Shown here: one piece after another, positions 33,583 through 41,317 of the stretch
Layout of the letters: each line of letters begins with the position of its first letter
Position numbering within the stretch: position 1 is the first letter of the stretch
Source: Myxococcales bacterium
GTDB taxonomy: Bacteria; Myxococcota_A; Polyangia; Nannocystales; Nannocystaceae
NCBI GenBank assembly: GCA_014240065.1
Contig: JAAZXR010000031.1
Location: 1 to 53,451 of the forward strand
Length of the DNA stretch: 53,451 nucleotides
Direction: 5' to 3'
Translations under genes and position numbers: made by a program
The notes under the pieces: generated by a model
Databases searched by the model: none
Told to the model about the DNA's origin: nothing
Seen by the model: the letters and a program-made list of their open reading frames with translations, nothing else

Positions 33583-34104
33583 ATGTCTCGCGCACAGTAC
33601 ATGCGAAGGGTCTGGTTGTGTGTCGCCCTCGGAGGGGCCTCGTCGCTGCTAGGATTGTCAGGGTGTGGGGAGGGGTCCACCGGTGCGCCGCCGACCTACG
33701 AACCCCCCACGGGCGTGTGGAGCTACGTCAACGAGGGGATATTGTCCAACAGCTGTGGGGTCGACAACCTCTACACCGATCCCAACACCGAGTTCTACCT
33801 CACCAACAACGGTGACGGCACGTTCACTGTGGCGCAGGGCACGGACGAGGACTTCAACTGCACCATGTCCGCAGAGACCTTCTCGTGCCCTGATCGCTTG
33901 GGCGGCACTGTGATGCCGGACCAGCTCGCGGTGACGTTGACGTGGCAAGCGCGCATCGACGGCAGCTTCTCCTCCGCGACCGCCATGTCCGGGGTGCAGA
34001 CCATCTCGTTTGTCTGTGACGGCGACGCGTGCGACCTCGCGGGGGCCGTGGGCATCACCTTCCCCTGCACCTACGAGTATGGGTTCTCCGCGACCAAACA
34101 GTAG
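33583..34104 (+). CDS. Lipoprotein, function unknown
   Basis: 173 residues. The start MSRAQYMRRVWL gives a basic n-region and the lipobox LGLSGC at about residue 26. The mature part has regularly spaced cysteines, a Gly/Trp/Thr-rich N-terminus (TGVWSYVNEGILSNSCG) and a beta-strand-rich body. Alternative starts lie at 33571 and 33601. It may be a surface lipoprotein of the same lineage-specific class as the 26.1 kb one. Confidence 0.6.
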   Translation: MSRAQYMRRVWLCVALGGASSLLGLSGCGEGSTGAPPTYEPPTGVWSYVNEGILSNSCGVDNLYTDPNTEFYLTNNGDGTFTVAQGTDEDFNCTMSAETFSCPDRLGGTVMPDQLAVTLTWQARIDGSFSSATAMSGVQTISFVCDGDACDLAGAVGITFPCTYEYGFSATKQ

Positions 34105-34187
34105 GCGCCTGCTGCGAGGGACAGGGCTGGCGCAGGGTGTCCCACGGGTTTACGCCATGTCGCTCAGTGAACTCCGCCGTGGCGACG

Positions 34188-35162
34188 CTAGAACTCGATG
34201 TCGGTGGTGAGGCCGCGCGCCGCGGCTTCGCGCAGGACCGCCGCGGCCACGTGGAGGTCTTGGGGGGCGACCCCGGAGCTGTCGAACACGGTGACCTCGT
34301 GGTCGGTTTGGCGACCCGGGTGGCGACCGAGCAGCACCTCGCCGATGGGGATGATTTGCGCTTCGGAGAGGACGCCGCGAGCCACCGCGTGCTGAAATTC
34401 CCCGATTCGTGCGGACTGGGCGGGGAGGTCTGCGAAGGGCCGCGCCGCGCCCATGAGCGAGGGATCGAGCTCTTGCTTGCCCCGCGCATCCGCGCCCATG
34501 GCCGAGAGGTGGGTGCCGGGGGCGACCGATTCCGCTTGGACGAGAGCCTCGCAGGCGGGGGTGACGGTGGTGACAATGTCGCTGCCGCGCACCGCCTCTT
34601 CAGGGCTCGCGACGGCGGTGAGGCTGCAGCCGAGGTCGGCGAGGTCGCGGCACAGGGCCTTCGCGCTGTCGAGACTGCGGCTCCACACCTTCACGGCGGA
34701 GAGGGGTCGGCGGTGCGCCACCGCGCGCACCTCAAAGGCCGCCTGATGTCCGGCGCCGAGCACCCCGAGGGTGCAGGCGTTGGCGCGCGCGAGCCTGTCC
34801 ACCGCGACGGCGTTGGCGGCGGCGGTGCGAAAACCGTTGAGGTAGCCGGCGCTCACTAGGGCGCGCGGCAGCCCGGTCTCAGCGTCGAGCAAGAGCGTGG
34901 TGGAGCCATGGTTGGGGATGCCGCGGGCGTGGTTGGCGGGGAAGTAGCTGCCGACCTTGAGCCCAAGAAGCCCCGCCGGGAGGTCGGTGGCGGTCTTCAC
35001 CCCGAAGCCCGCGCCGGGGGCGTCGCCGCTGGCGTGGACCACGGGCATGATGTCAGTGCGGCCGGCCGCGACCGATTCGAGGGCGTTGGACACCGCCTCG
35101 AACGCGAGGTCGAGCGTCAACACCTCGCGCACCACAGCTTCCGAGAGGACCGTGAGTTTCAT
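34188..35162 (-). CDS. Ornithine cyclodeaminase / mu-crystallin family enzyme
   Basis: 324 residues. Rossmann NAD motif VLGAGHQAAFEV (GAGxQA, near 127-138), the substrate-binding Lys in GLLGLKVGSYFP (near 67-78) and NGFRTAAANAVA are family features. Relatives either deaminate ornithine to proline or act as dehydrogenases on alanine and other N-substituted amino acids, including SbnB in siderophore synthesis. Its place as the last gene after an iron-uptake operon is suggestive, but the 46-base gap leaves co-transcription open. The start ATG at 35162 matches the family's MKLTVLSE-like N-terminus. Confidence 0.8.
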   Translation of the reverse strand: MKLTVLSEAVVREVLTLDLAFEAVSNALESVAAGRTDIMPVVHASGDAPGAGFGVKTATDLPAGLLGLKVGSYFPANHARGIPNHGSTTLLLDAETGLPRALVSAGYLNGFRTAAANAVAVDRLARANACTLGVLGAGHQAAFEVRAVAHRRPLSAVKVWSRSLDSAKALCRDLADLGCSLTAVASPEEAVRGSDIVTTVTPACEALVQAESVAPGTHLSAMGADARGKQELDPSLMGAARPFADLPAQSARIGEFQHAVARGVLSEAQIIPIGEVLLGRHPGRQTDHEVTVFDSSGVAPQDLHVAAAVLREAAARGLTTDIEF

Positions 35163-35208
35163 GGGATCGTTGTACACACAAAACCGCCGGCGCCCCAGGT
35201 GCGGCCCG

Positions 35209-36141
35209 CTATTTCAAGTAGGCGCCGCAGCGCAGGTCGCCGTCGGCCACCTCGTGCTCGGCGTCGTGGGGTGGAAACGCCGTCCGGTCGCACAGCGCCG
35301 CGAAGATGTTGAGGATCTCCTGGGCGTCGTCGCTTTGGCGGGCCATGGGGCTCCCCGGATGTCCGTTGAGCACCTTGAGCCAGCCCTCGTAGGCCTTCAT
35401 GCGGCCAAAGGCGCCCACGGTGTAATCCCCGTCGATGAGGATCTCCTGCCCGGCGTCGCCGTGGCAGCCGGAGCATCGCTGTCCGAAGGAGGCGGTGCCC
35501 GCGGCCGCGTCGGCCCCGTCGACGAGGGTGTAGTTTTTGGGCGCGTCGGTGGAGAGCGCGAAGATCTGATCGGGTCGTGGCAGCGCCCCGTCTCGCACGG
35601 CGACCACGAAGCCCACCAGCGCCTCGATCTGCGCCGGGCTCAACACCTCCCCGAAGGCGGGCAAGGTGTCGTCGCCGCGGGTGAACCAGGCGACGAGCTC
35701 CGCGGGCGTTCGGGTGTCGGTGAGCAGGTTGGTGGCGCGCACGTAGCTCTTGTTTTGGTAGTCGGGACCGTAGACGCCCTCGGTGCCGCGCAGGTCCCAG
35801 CCGAACAGATTCTTGAGGCGGTAGTCATGGCCGGTATTGGCGACGGGCTGACCGTCTCGATTGTTGAGCGTGCCGTCGTCGTTGGGGCCCGCCACGCCGT
35901 CGATCGCCTCGGTGGTTTTGGCGTCGGGGGAGAAGCCGCCGGTGTAGCCCTCCACCTTGAACCATTTGTCGTAGATTTGACCGCCCAAGGCCGTGTCGAT
36001 TTCGGTCACGGAGGCAGACGCAGAGGCGTCTGCGGTGTCGTCGGGGCGGACCGGCGGTTTGCGCTCCGACGCGGGTTCACACGCCATCGAGAGGGAGAGA
36101 CAGAGCGCGAAACAAGGGAGGTGGAGGCGTCCGAGGTGCAT
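35209..36141 (-). CDS. Cytochrome c lipoprotein with one intact heme site
   Basis: 310 residues. The ATG at 36141 gives a signal with lipobox SLSMAC (residue about 21). The C-terminal domain carries one heme-binding motif CSGCH (near 221) with a distal Met likely in GRMK or PMAR. The N-terminal half looks like a di-heme cytochrome arm (GGQIYDKWFKV, YVRATNL) but lacks a CxxCH, so only one heme should be covalently bound. It lies immediately downstream of the TonB gene in a Fur-controlled operon; iron reduction or electron transfer in uptake is a hypothesis. Confidence 0.75.
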   Translation of the reverse strand: MHLGRLHLPCFALCLSLSMACEPASERKPPVRPDDTADASASASVTEIDTALGGQIYDKWFKVEGYTGGFSPDAKTTEAIDGVAGPNDDGTLNNRDGQPVANTGHDYRLKNLFGWDLRGTEGVYGPDYQNKSYVRATNLLTDTRTPAELVAWFTRGDDTLPAFGEVLSPAQIEALVGFVVAVRDGALPRPDQIFALSTDAPKNYTLVDGADAAAGTASFGQRCSGCHGDAGQEILIDGDYTVGAFGRMKAYEGWLKVLNGHPGSPMARQSDDAQEILNIFAALCDRTAFPPHDAEHEVADGDLRCGAYLK

Positions 36142-36192
36142 CGCGAACAACCTACACCAGCCTCGCCGGGCGCGGCGCAAAAAAAATACGCC

Positions 36193-36864
36193 TCAGCCCG
36201 TACCGGTTTTGAGGCGAAAACGGACCGGGAGTTTGATCGTGGCGGAGTCCTTCTCGAACGCGGAGGGGAGCGGCAAAAACGGCGCCGCTTGCTTCACCAT
36301 GCGCAGCGCCTCCTTGTCGAGCACCTCGTGTCCGCAGCTCTTGGCCACGCTCGGGAGGCCGATGAGCTTGCCGACGCGGTCGACCTTGATTTTGACGACC
36401 ACGTCGCCTTCGAGGCCGAGCCTGCGGGCGGCGATGGGATAGCGCTTGTGGGATTCCATGGACGCGTGCATTCCCCGGGCGTAGGCCTTGAGCGCCGCCT
36501 TGCCGTCCGCTTTGGGGGTGGGCGCTGGCGCCTTGTCCGGCACAGTGGGCAGAGGCTTGGGGGCGGCTGTGTCAGGGAGGGCGGGCACCGGATCCAGGGG
36601 CGGCGGCGCGGCCTCGGTGGGTTCAATCGTGGGCTCTGGCGAGGGCTCGCGCGTCGGCTCGGGAGGGGGTGGCTCCCTGGGCTCGGGATCGGGTTCGGGT
36701 TCGGGCTCGGGTTCGGGTTCGGGCTCGGGCTCAGGTTCGGGTTCGGGTTGAGGCTCGGGAGGAATCGGGCGCATGCGCAGTTTCACGACCTCCGGTCGCG
36801 TCACGGGTGCCGCGCCCACCACGGGGAGCAGCACGATCCCCGCGTGGACGGCGACTGCCGCCAC
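36193..36864 (-). CDS. TonB energy-transducing protein
   Basis: 223 residues. The long Glu-Pro/Pro-Glu repeat (about 36-60) and Pro-rich spacer are those of TonB, and the C-terminal domain contains RYPIAARRLGLEGDVVVKIK and the final beta-strand region with FRLKTG. The first canonical codon in frame after the ExbD stop is GTG at 36864, which leaves a single short hydrophobic segment directly at the start. The in-frame codons between the stop and that GTG (AIRLQRIAGPF) would add a cytoplasmic positively charged start but contain only ATC or CTC. The true start is therefore uncertain. Confidence 0.8.
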   Translation of the reverse strand: MAAVAVHAGIVLLPVVGAAPVTRPEVVKLRMRPIPPEPQPEPEPEPEPEPEPEPEPEPDPEPREPPPPEPTREPSPEPTIEPTEAAPPPLDPVPALPDTAAPKPLPTVPDKAPAPTPKADGKAALKAYARGMHASMESHKRYPIAARRLGLEGDVVVKIKVDRVGKLIGLPSVAKSCGHEVLDKEALRMVKQAAPFLPLPSAFEKDSATIKLPVRFRLKTGTG

Positions 36865-36897
36865 GAAGGGTCCCGCGATGCGTTGGAGGCGGATGGC

Positions 36898-37302
36898 TCA
36901 GCCCCCCTGTCTTTCGGTGGTGGCGATGGCGACGGATTCAAAGCCCGCGAGGCGAGCGTCGGCCATGATCTCCACCGCCGCCTGCACGTTGGCGCCGCGA
37001 TCTGCGGTCAACAGCACCGACTCGTGGCTCGCGCGCTTGGATTTGAGCACGTCGAGCACCGCGTCGCGACTCACCTGCTCACCGTCGATGTGGACCCGGC
37101 CGTCGGCAAACACTGTGACTTGGAGCCCCTCCGTTTGATGCTGGGGCGCGCTGTCGGTTTGGGGCAGATCGATCTCCATGTCGCGCTCTTGGCGGAAGGT
37201 CGCGGTGAGCACGATAAAGATCACGAGGATGAAGGCCACGTCGATGAGCGCCGAGAGGTTGACGTGCGGCTTGCGTTCCTCGACTGCGCTAAAGTCGATC
37301 AT
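36898..37302 (-). CDS. ExbD-type proton-channel protein
   Basis: 134 residues: a short cytoplasmic N-terminus, one membrane helix (VAFILVIFIVLTATF, about 24-38) with the essential Asp in SALIDVAF just before it, and a periplasmic ExbD/TolR domain. It supports TonB by energising the receptor. The ATG at 37302 overlaps the ExbB stop by 4 bases, so the pair is coupled. Confidence 0.9.
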   Translation of the reverse strand: MIDFSAVEERKPHVNLSALIDVAFILVIFIVLTATFRQERDMEIDLPQTDSAPQHQTEGLQVTVFADGRVHIDGEQVSRDAVLDVLKSKRASHESVLLTADRGANVQAAVEIMADARLAGFESVAIATTERQGG

Positions 37303-37934
37303 GAGCGAGGATCCGAGGAGGGGTAGGCGTAGCGCAGGCGCTGCACCACGGTGGTGAGCTGGACGCGAAAGCGCGCCACGCGACTGGTGAGGTAGGCGTG
37401 CACCGACAGGGCTGGAACCGCCACGGTGAGGCCGGCGGCGGTGGTCAACAACGCCTTCCAGATCCCCCCCGAGAGCGCCTCCATGGCCATCGAACCTGTC
37501 TGCTGTCCTTGGATGCCTTGGAATAATTCGACCATGCCGACCACGGTTCCGAGGAGCCCGAGCAACGGGGCAATTTCGGCGCACAGGGCCAGGGGACGCA
37601 TATTTCGCTCGAGGCCGGCGATGGCTTCGAGGCCGGCGCGTCGCGCCTCGTCGTCGGCTTGCTCAGGTTTGTCCGCCATGGCGTGGATAAACGCCTCCGC
37701 CACGGCCCCCGCCGGGTGACGGGTGGCGGCGGCGGCTTGCTGCGCGGACTCGAGGTCGCGCTCGCGAAGGCCCACAATCACCGCGTCGAGCCATCGCACG
37801 TCGGCGAGTCGCGCGGCGGTGAAGTCGAGCACCTTCCGGATCGTCAGCATGACCACAAACACCGAGCACACGTAGATAGGGACCATCGTCCAGCCCACCT
37901 CCGCGAGGAGTTCCCATAGATTTTGTTCTTGCAT
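37299..37934 (-). CDS. ExbB-type proton-channel protein
   Basis: 211 residues of the MotA/TolQ/ExbB family. Three helices: N-terminal (about 12-32), and the conserved pair near 115-135 (IAPLLGLLGTVVGMVELFQG) and 155-178 (WKALLTTAAGLTVAVPALSV). It forms the proton channel with ExbD that drives TonB. The gap from the receptor gene is 14 bases. Confidence 0.9.
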   Translation of the reverse strand: MQEQNLWELLAEVGWTMVPIYVCSVFVVMLTIRKVLDFTAARLADVRWLDAVIVGLRERDLESAQQAAAATRHPAGAVAEAFIHAMADKPEQADDEARRAGLEAIAGLERNMRPLALCAEIAPLLGLLGTVVGMVELFQGIQGQQTGSMAMEALSGGIWKALLTTAAGLTVAVPALSVHAYLTSRVARFRVQLTTVVQRLRYAYPSSDPRS

Positions 37935-37948
37935 ATGCCTGTCCCTTC

Positions 37949-40900
37949 CTAAGATCCGAAATCGTATTTAAACCCGATGCTCGCGAAGCGTGGGCGACCG
38001 GGGCGGGCACCAAACGGGCGTCGCGAAACCATGTACTCGGCGCCGGTCACGTTCATCATGTTCATGTAGATCGACGCGCGCTCGTTCACCCACACGCGTC
38101 CGCCGAGGTCGAGGGTGACGAAACGGTCGACCCGCTGAGCCTCGGGGATCGCGCCCTGGCTCGGCGTGTCGCGCATCTGCCCGTTGTAGGCGAGGGTGCC
38201 CCATAGGCCCCACTTCTTCATGCCGCCCGCGAGCTTGAGGCTCGCGACGTGGACGGGCAAGTACGGCAGCGCGTCGCCGGCCTCCACAATTCCAAACTGC
38301 GGGCTCGCCGAGGCGAAGCTGCGCTCGAACCGAGACCAGGTGAAGGTGTAGTTGGCGTCGGTGTCGATCCAACCGTTTCGCTTGAAGCGTCGCTCAAATC
38401 CGGCCGCGACCTCGGCCCCCGCTACCTTCACCTTGCCGGCGTTGAACTGGTCGCCAATATTACTGTCGTCGCAGCCTTGGGCGAAGGTGCACTCGCCCGT
38501 GAGGTTGGAGTAGTCGTTGAAAAATCCGACGGCTTCTGCGGTGAAGCCTGCGAGTGGTTCCCCGCCGAGCCGAAATCCCCCCTCGTAGTTGATGCTGCGC
38601 TCGGGGCGGACGTCGTCGGCTTGACCCGGGGCGACCGGAGAGAAGCCCGAGTGGACGCCCGCCAGCACCCCGAGCCAGTCGGTGGCTTGGACGTGGGCGC
38701 CGACGCCCGGCACGAACACAGCGTTAAAGGCGCTCGATTTGCTCCCGTTGAGGTCGTCGGTGAAGTCGGTGCGGATAAGCTCCACGCGGGCGCCAGGCGA
38801 GACGGTGAAACGATCCACGATCACGATTTCATCGTGGAGGTGGAGCGCGCCGGCGTAGGCGGCGCCGCGGTTGAGCGTGGTCTGCTCCTCGTCGGTCCCC
38901 TCGGGCACGAGCGTGGAGGACACCATCAAGTAGCCGTCTTGGGTGTGGTCGCGGCGGATGGTGTCGGCGTGGAACCGCGCCCCAAACTCGATGGTCTGGT
39001 CGACGTACTTCGTGCGCGGTGAGATGCGGAGCGTGTTCTGGATCCCTTGGGACACGTAGCGCCGGGCGTTCGTGCCGATCATGAGGGCCTCGTCGGCGCT
39101 GGTGCTGTCTTCTTCCCCGCGGAGAATTCCCAAATAGATGGCCGACTGCCCGCCGCTGTCCGCCATGACGTCTTCGATGCTCGGTCCGCCGCGAAAGGTG
39201 TTGAACTTGGTCCACGCGCGGGAGAAATCGTGGCGGTAGGCGGTGGTCTGGAACTCCACCAAGTCGCCGTAGGCCAGCAGGTAGCTGAGCTGGGCCTGGC
39301 TTCGCCACCACCGCATCAGGCCCTTTTGAGAGCCCACGTAGCGGCGATAGGGGTTGGCCTCAAAATCGGCGTCGGTCAAGCCGAGGTAGGTCTCAAAGGA
39401 GCGCTCGGTGGAGATGCCCGCTTTGGCGTCGAACTGGTGGTACACGCGGGCCGCGGGATCCACGTTCGCGCGCAGCTTGAGCATGCCCTCGTTTTTACCG
39501 AAGCCCGTGTCCCCGCCACCGTCGAGCTCTTTGAAGCCGTTGGATTGGATGCGCACACCCTCCACGAGCATGCCGAAGTGCTTCCAGCTGCGACCCCAGT
39601 GGCCGTGGGCCTTGCCGTATCCGCGCTGACCGATGGCGAGGTCGAGCCCTCCGTCGCTCTCGCGAGGGATGTCGCGGGTGCGCAAGTTGATGGCGCCGCC
39701 GATGGTGTTGGGGCCGTAGCGCACGGCGGCGGGGCCTTTGAACACCTCGATCCCCACCATGCGGGTGGTCATGGGGAAGTAGTAGGCGGCGGGGGCTGCG
39801 TAGGGGGCGGGGCCAAGCAGCACGCCGTCCTCCATCAAGGTGATCTTGGAGCTTCGGTTGGGATCGACGCCGCGCAAGCCGATGTTGGGGCGCAAGCCAA
39901 AGCCGTCTTCGCCGCGGACGTACACGCCGGGCACGGTCCGCAGGACGCGTTGCACGTCGTCGTTCTCGTCACGCTCGAGGGTGGCCTCATCCACGAGGTG
40001 CGCTGAGCCCACGATGCGCGGAAGCTCCTCGGGTTCACCGATGATGGAGACGGTGGGGGCGGCGATGTCAGCGGTGACGCCTCGGGTGTCCACGTCGGGC
40101 TCGTCGGGGGATTGGCCCGCGGTGTCGTCGGTCGCGGGGGCGTCCTCGGCTTGCTCGTTGGGCTCGTCGTAGAAGTCGGAGAGGTCAACGTCGGCGCCTT
40201 CCTCGTCGTCAGCGGCCTCGGGCGGGGTCGGTTGCTCGGGCGGGGCGGGCTCTGCAGGCTCTGCAGGCTCTGCGGCCGTCACCGTAGTGGGAATCAACAG
40301 TCCACCCGCGAGGACGCTCAGCTTGACGCCGGGGGTCCAAGGCTTGCGCGCCGGAGCAGGACGGGGCGGTGGCGCGAGGACGCGAGCGAGGCCGCGGACC
40401 GGGTCGAGCAGCACCGACGTGAGGCGGTGCGGGTCATGGTTGCGGTCCTCGGGGTGGAGCCCAAAACCTTCGGGGGGGGCGGCGTCCGCGAGTCGCAAGG
40501 AGCCGCCGAGGCGGTCCCAAACAGCGAGCCACGTCCCGTAGTTTACCTGGCCGCGGGCGCGGGTCTTTGCGTGGTGAAGCTGGTGCTGCGCGGGGCTGAT
40601 GAACCAGCGCTCGAGCCGTGCGCCCCAGCGCCAAAAGGTGTGGCTGTGGCGCAGGTTCCCGCCGAGGGCGCTGAACGTGACGCCGAGGGCGTTCACCCCG
40701 AGGAGTTGGTTCTCCACCGCGGCCCCGCGGAAGAAAAAGTAAAACACCGCCGTGACCAGCCCGGTCACGAGGACGCCGCGCGCCTGGTACAGCGCGGTCT
40801 CCACCGGGTGTACGCGGTACAAGGTGAAGGGGGTCAGCGTCTCGGCGCTGTGGTGCACTTGGTGCACCTGCCACAGCGCCTCCACCCGGTGCATGGCCAG

Positions 40901-41317
40901 GTGGAGCAGGTAGCGGCTCAGATCCCACGCCACAAACAAAACCACCGTGTACACGAGCCCCACCTGCCAGGTCTCGAACCCCGTGAGCTCGGGCCGACCA
41001 AACAGGCGGTCCGCGCGTCGCACCAAGAAGGCCGCGATCCCATGGGCCGTGAGCGCCCACGGCAGCGCCCACAACGCGAACAACAGCGGCTTGATCGCGA
41101 TGAGCAGGTAGTCCACGCGCGCCGACGGCCCGAGCCATTGTCGGACGAGGTCACGCCCGGATCCGTGGCCGCGCGCGCGCGCGGAGAAATCGAGGGCGAG
41201 CACCACCACAGCCGCCGTGAGCAGGTAGCCCCAATAGGTCCGCGCCGCCGGGTCGAACAAGAGGTTCGTCCACGAGCGAGAGAGCGCGTCCAGCATGGGG
41301 GCGTCAGTCGGCGTCAC
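37949..41317 (-). CDS. Fatty acid hydroxylase/sterol desaturase fused to TonB-dependent receptor (FecA-like)
   Basis: A 1122-residue protein of two parts. Residues about 25-315 form a membrane-bound fatty-acid-hydroxylase/sterol-desaturase domain with several helices and the di-iron His clusters HLAMH (139-143), HQVHH (152-156) and HQLHH (245-249). A hydrophobic segment, VKLSVLAGGLLIPTTVTAAE (331-350), follows and looks like a signal sequence with a VTA/A cleavage site. After an acidic Pro-rich linker comes a FecA-like receptor: plug about 430-560 (IGLRGVDPNRSSKITLMEDG) and beta-barrel to the end. There is no ATG, GTG or TTG start within 20 codons before the internal signal, and no frameshift. 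Overlap with the imelysin gene by 14 bases; GTG start has GAGG upstream. Confidence 0.85.
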   Translation of the reverse strand: MTPTDAPMLDALSRSWTNLLFDPAARTYWGYLLTAAVVVLALDFSARARGHGSGRDLVRQWLGPSARVDYLLIAIKPLLFALWALPWALTAHGIAAFLVRRADRLFGRPELTGFETWQVGLVYTVVLFVAWDLSRYLLHLAMHRVEALWQVHQVHHSAETLTPFTLYRVHPVETALYQARGVLVTGLVTAVFYFFFRGAAVENQLLGVNALGVTFSALGGNLRHSHTFWRWGARLERWFISPAQHQLHHAKTRARGQVNYGTWLAVWDRLGGSLRLADAAPPEGFGLHPEDRNHDPHRLTSVLLDPVRGLARVLAPPPRPAPARKPWTPGVKLSVLAGGLLIPTTVTAAEPAEPAEPAPPEQPTPPEAADDEEGADVDLSDFYDEPNEQAEDAPATDDTAGQSPDEPDVDTRGVTADIAAPTVSIIGEPEELPRIVGSAHLVDEATLERDENDDVQRVLRTVPGVYVRGEDGFGLRPNIGLRGVDPNRSSKITLMEDGVLLGPAPYAAPAAYYFPMTTRMVGIEVFKGPAAVRYGPNTIGGAINLRTRDIPRESDGGLDLAIGQRGYGKAHGHWGRSWKHFGMLVEGVRIQSNGFKELDGGGDTGFGKNEGMLKLRANVDPAARVYHQFDAKAGISTERSFETYLGLTDADFEANPYRRYVGSQKGLMRWWRSQAQLSYLLAYGDLVEFQTTAYRHDFSRAWTKFNTFRGGPSIEDVMADSGGQSAIYLGILRGEEDSTSADEALMIGTNARRYVSQGIQNTLRISPRTKYVDQTIEFGARFHADTIRRDHTQDGYLMVSSTLVPEGTDEEQTTLNRGAAYAGALHLHDEIVIVDRFTVSPGARVELIRTDFTDDLNGSKSSAFNAVFVPGVGAHVQATDWLGVLAGVHSGFSPVAPGQADDVRPERSINYEGGFRLGGEPLAGFTAEAVGFFNDYSNLTGECTFAQGCDDSNIGDQFNAGKVKVAGAEVAAGFERRFKRNGWIDTDANYTFTWSRFERSFASASPQFGIVEAGDALPYLPVHVASLKLAGGMKKWGLWGTLAYNGQMRDTPSQGAIPEAQRVDRFVTLDLGGRVWVNERASIYMNMMNVTGAEYMVSRRPFGARPGRPRFASIGFKYDFGS

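Noticed and set aside
36680-36770. Repetitive GGGTTCGGGCTC tract as possible CRISPR or repeat array
   Set aside because: It encodes the Glu-Pro spacer of TonB in frame; there are no spacers or palindromic direct repeats, and no cas genes are in the window.
40290-40360. Separate receptor gene starting before the internal signal
   Set aside because: No ATG, GTG or TTG was found in frame near residues 310-335, only CTG codons, and no ribosome site, so the fused frame is the better reading, though CTG initiation cannot be ruled out.
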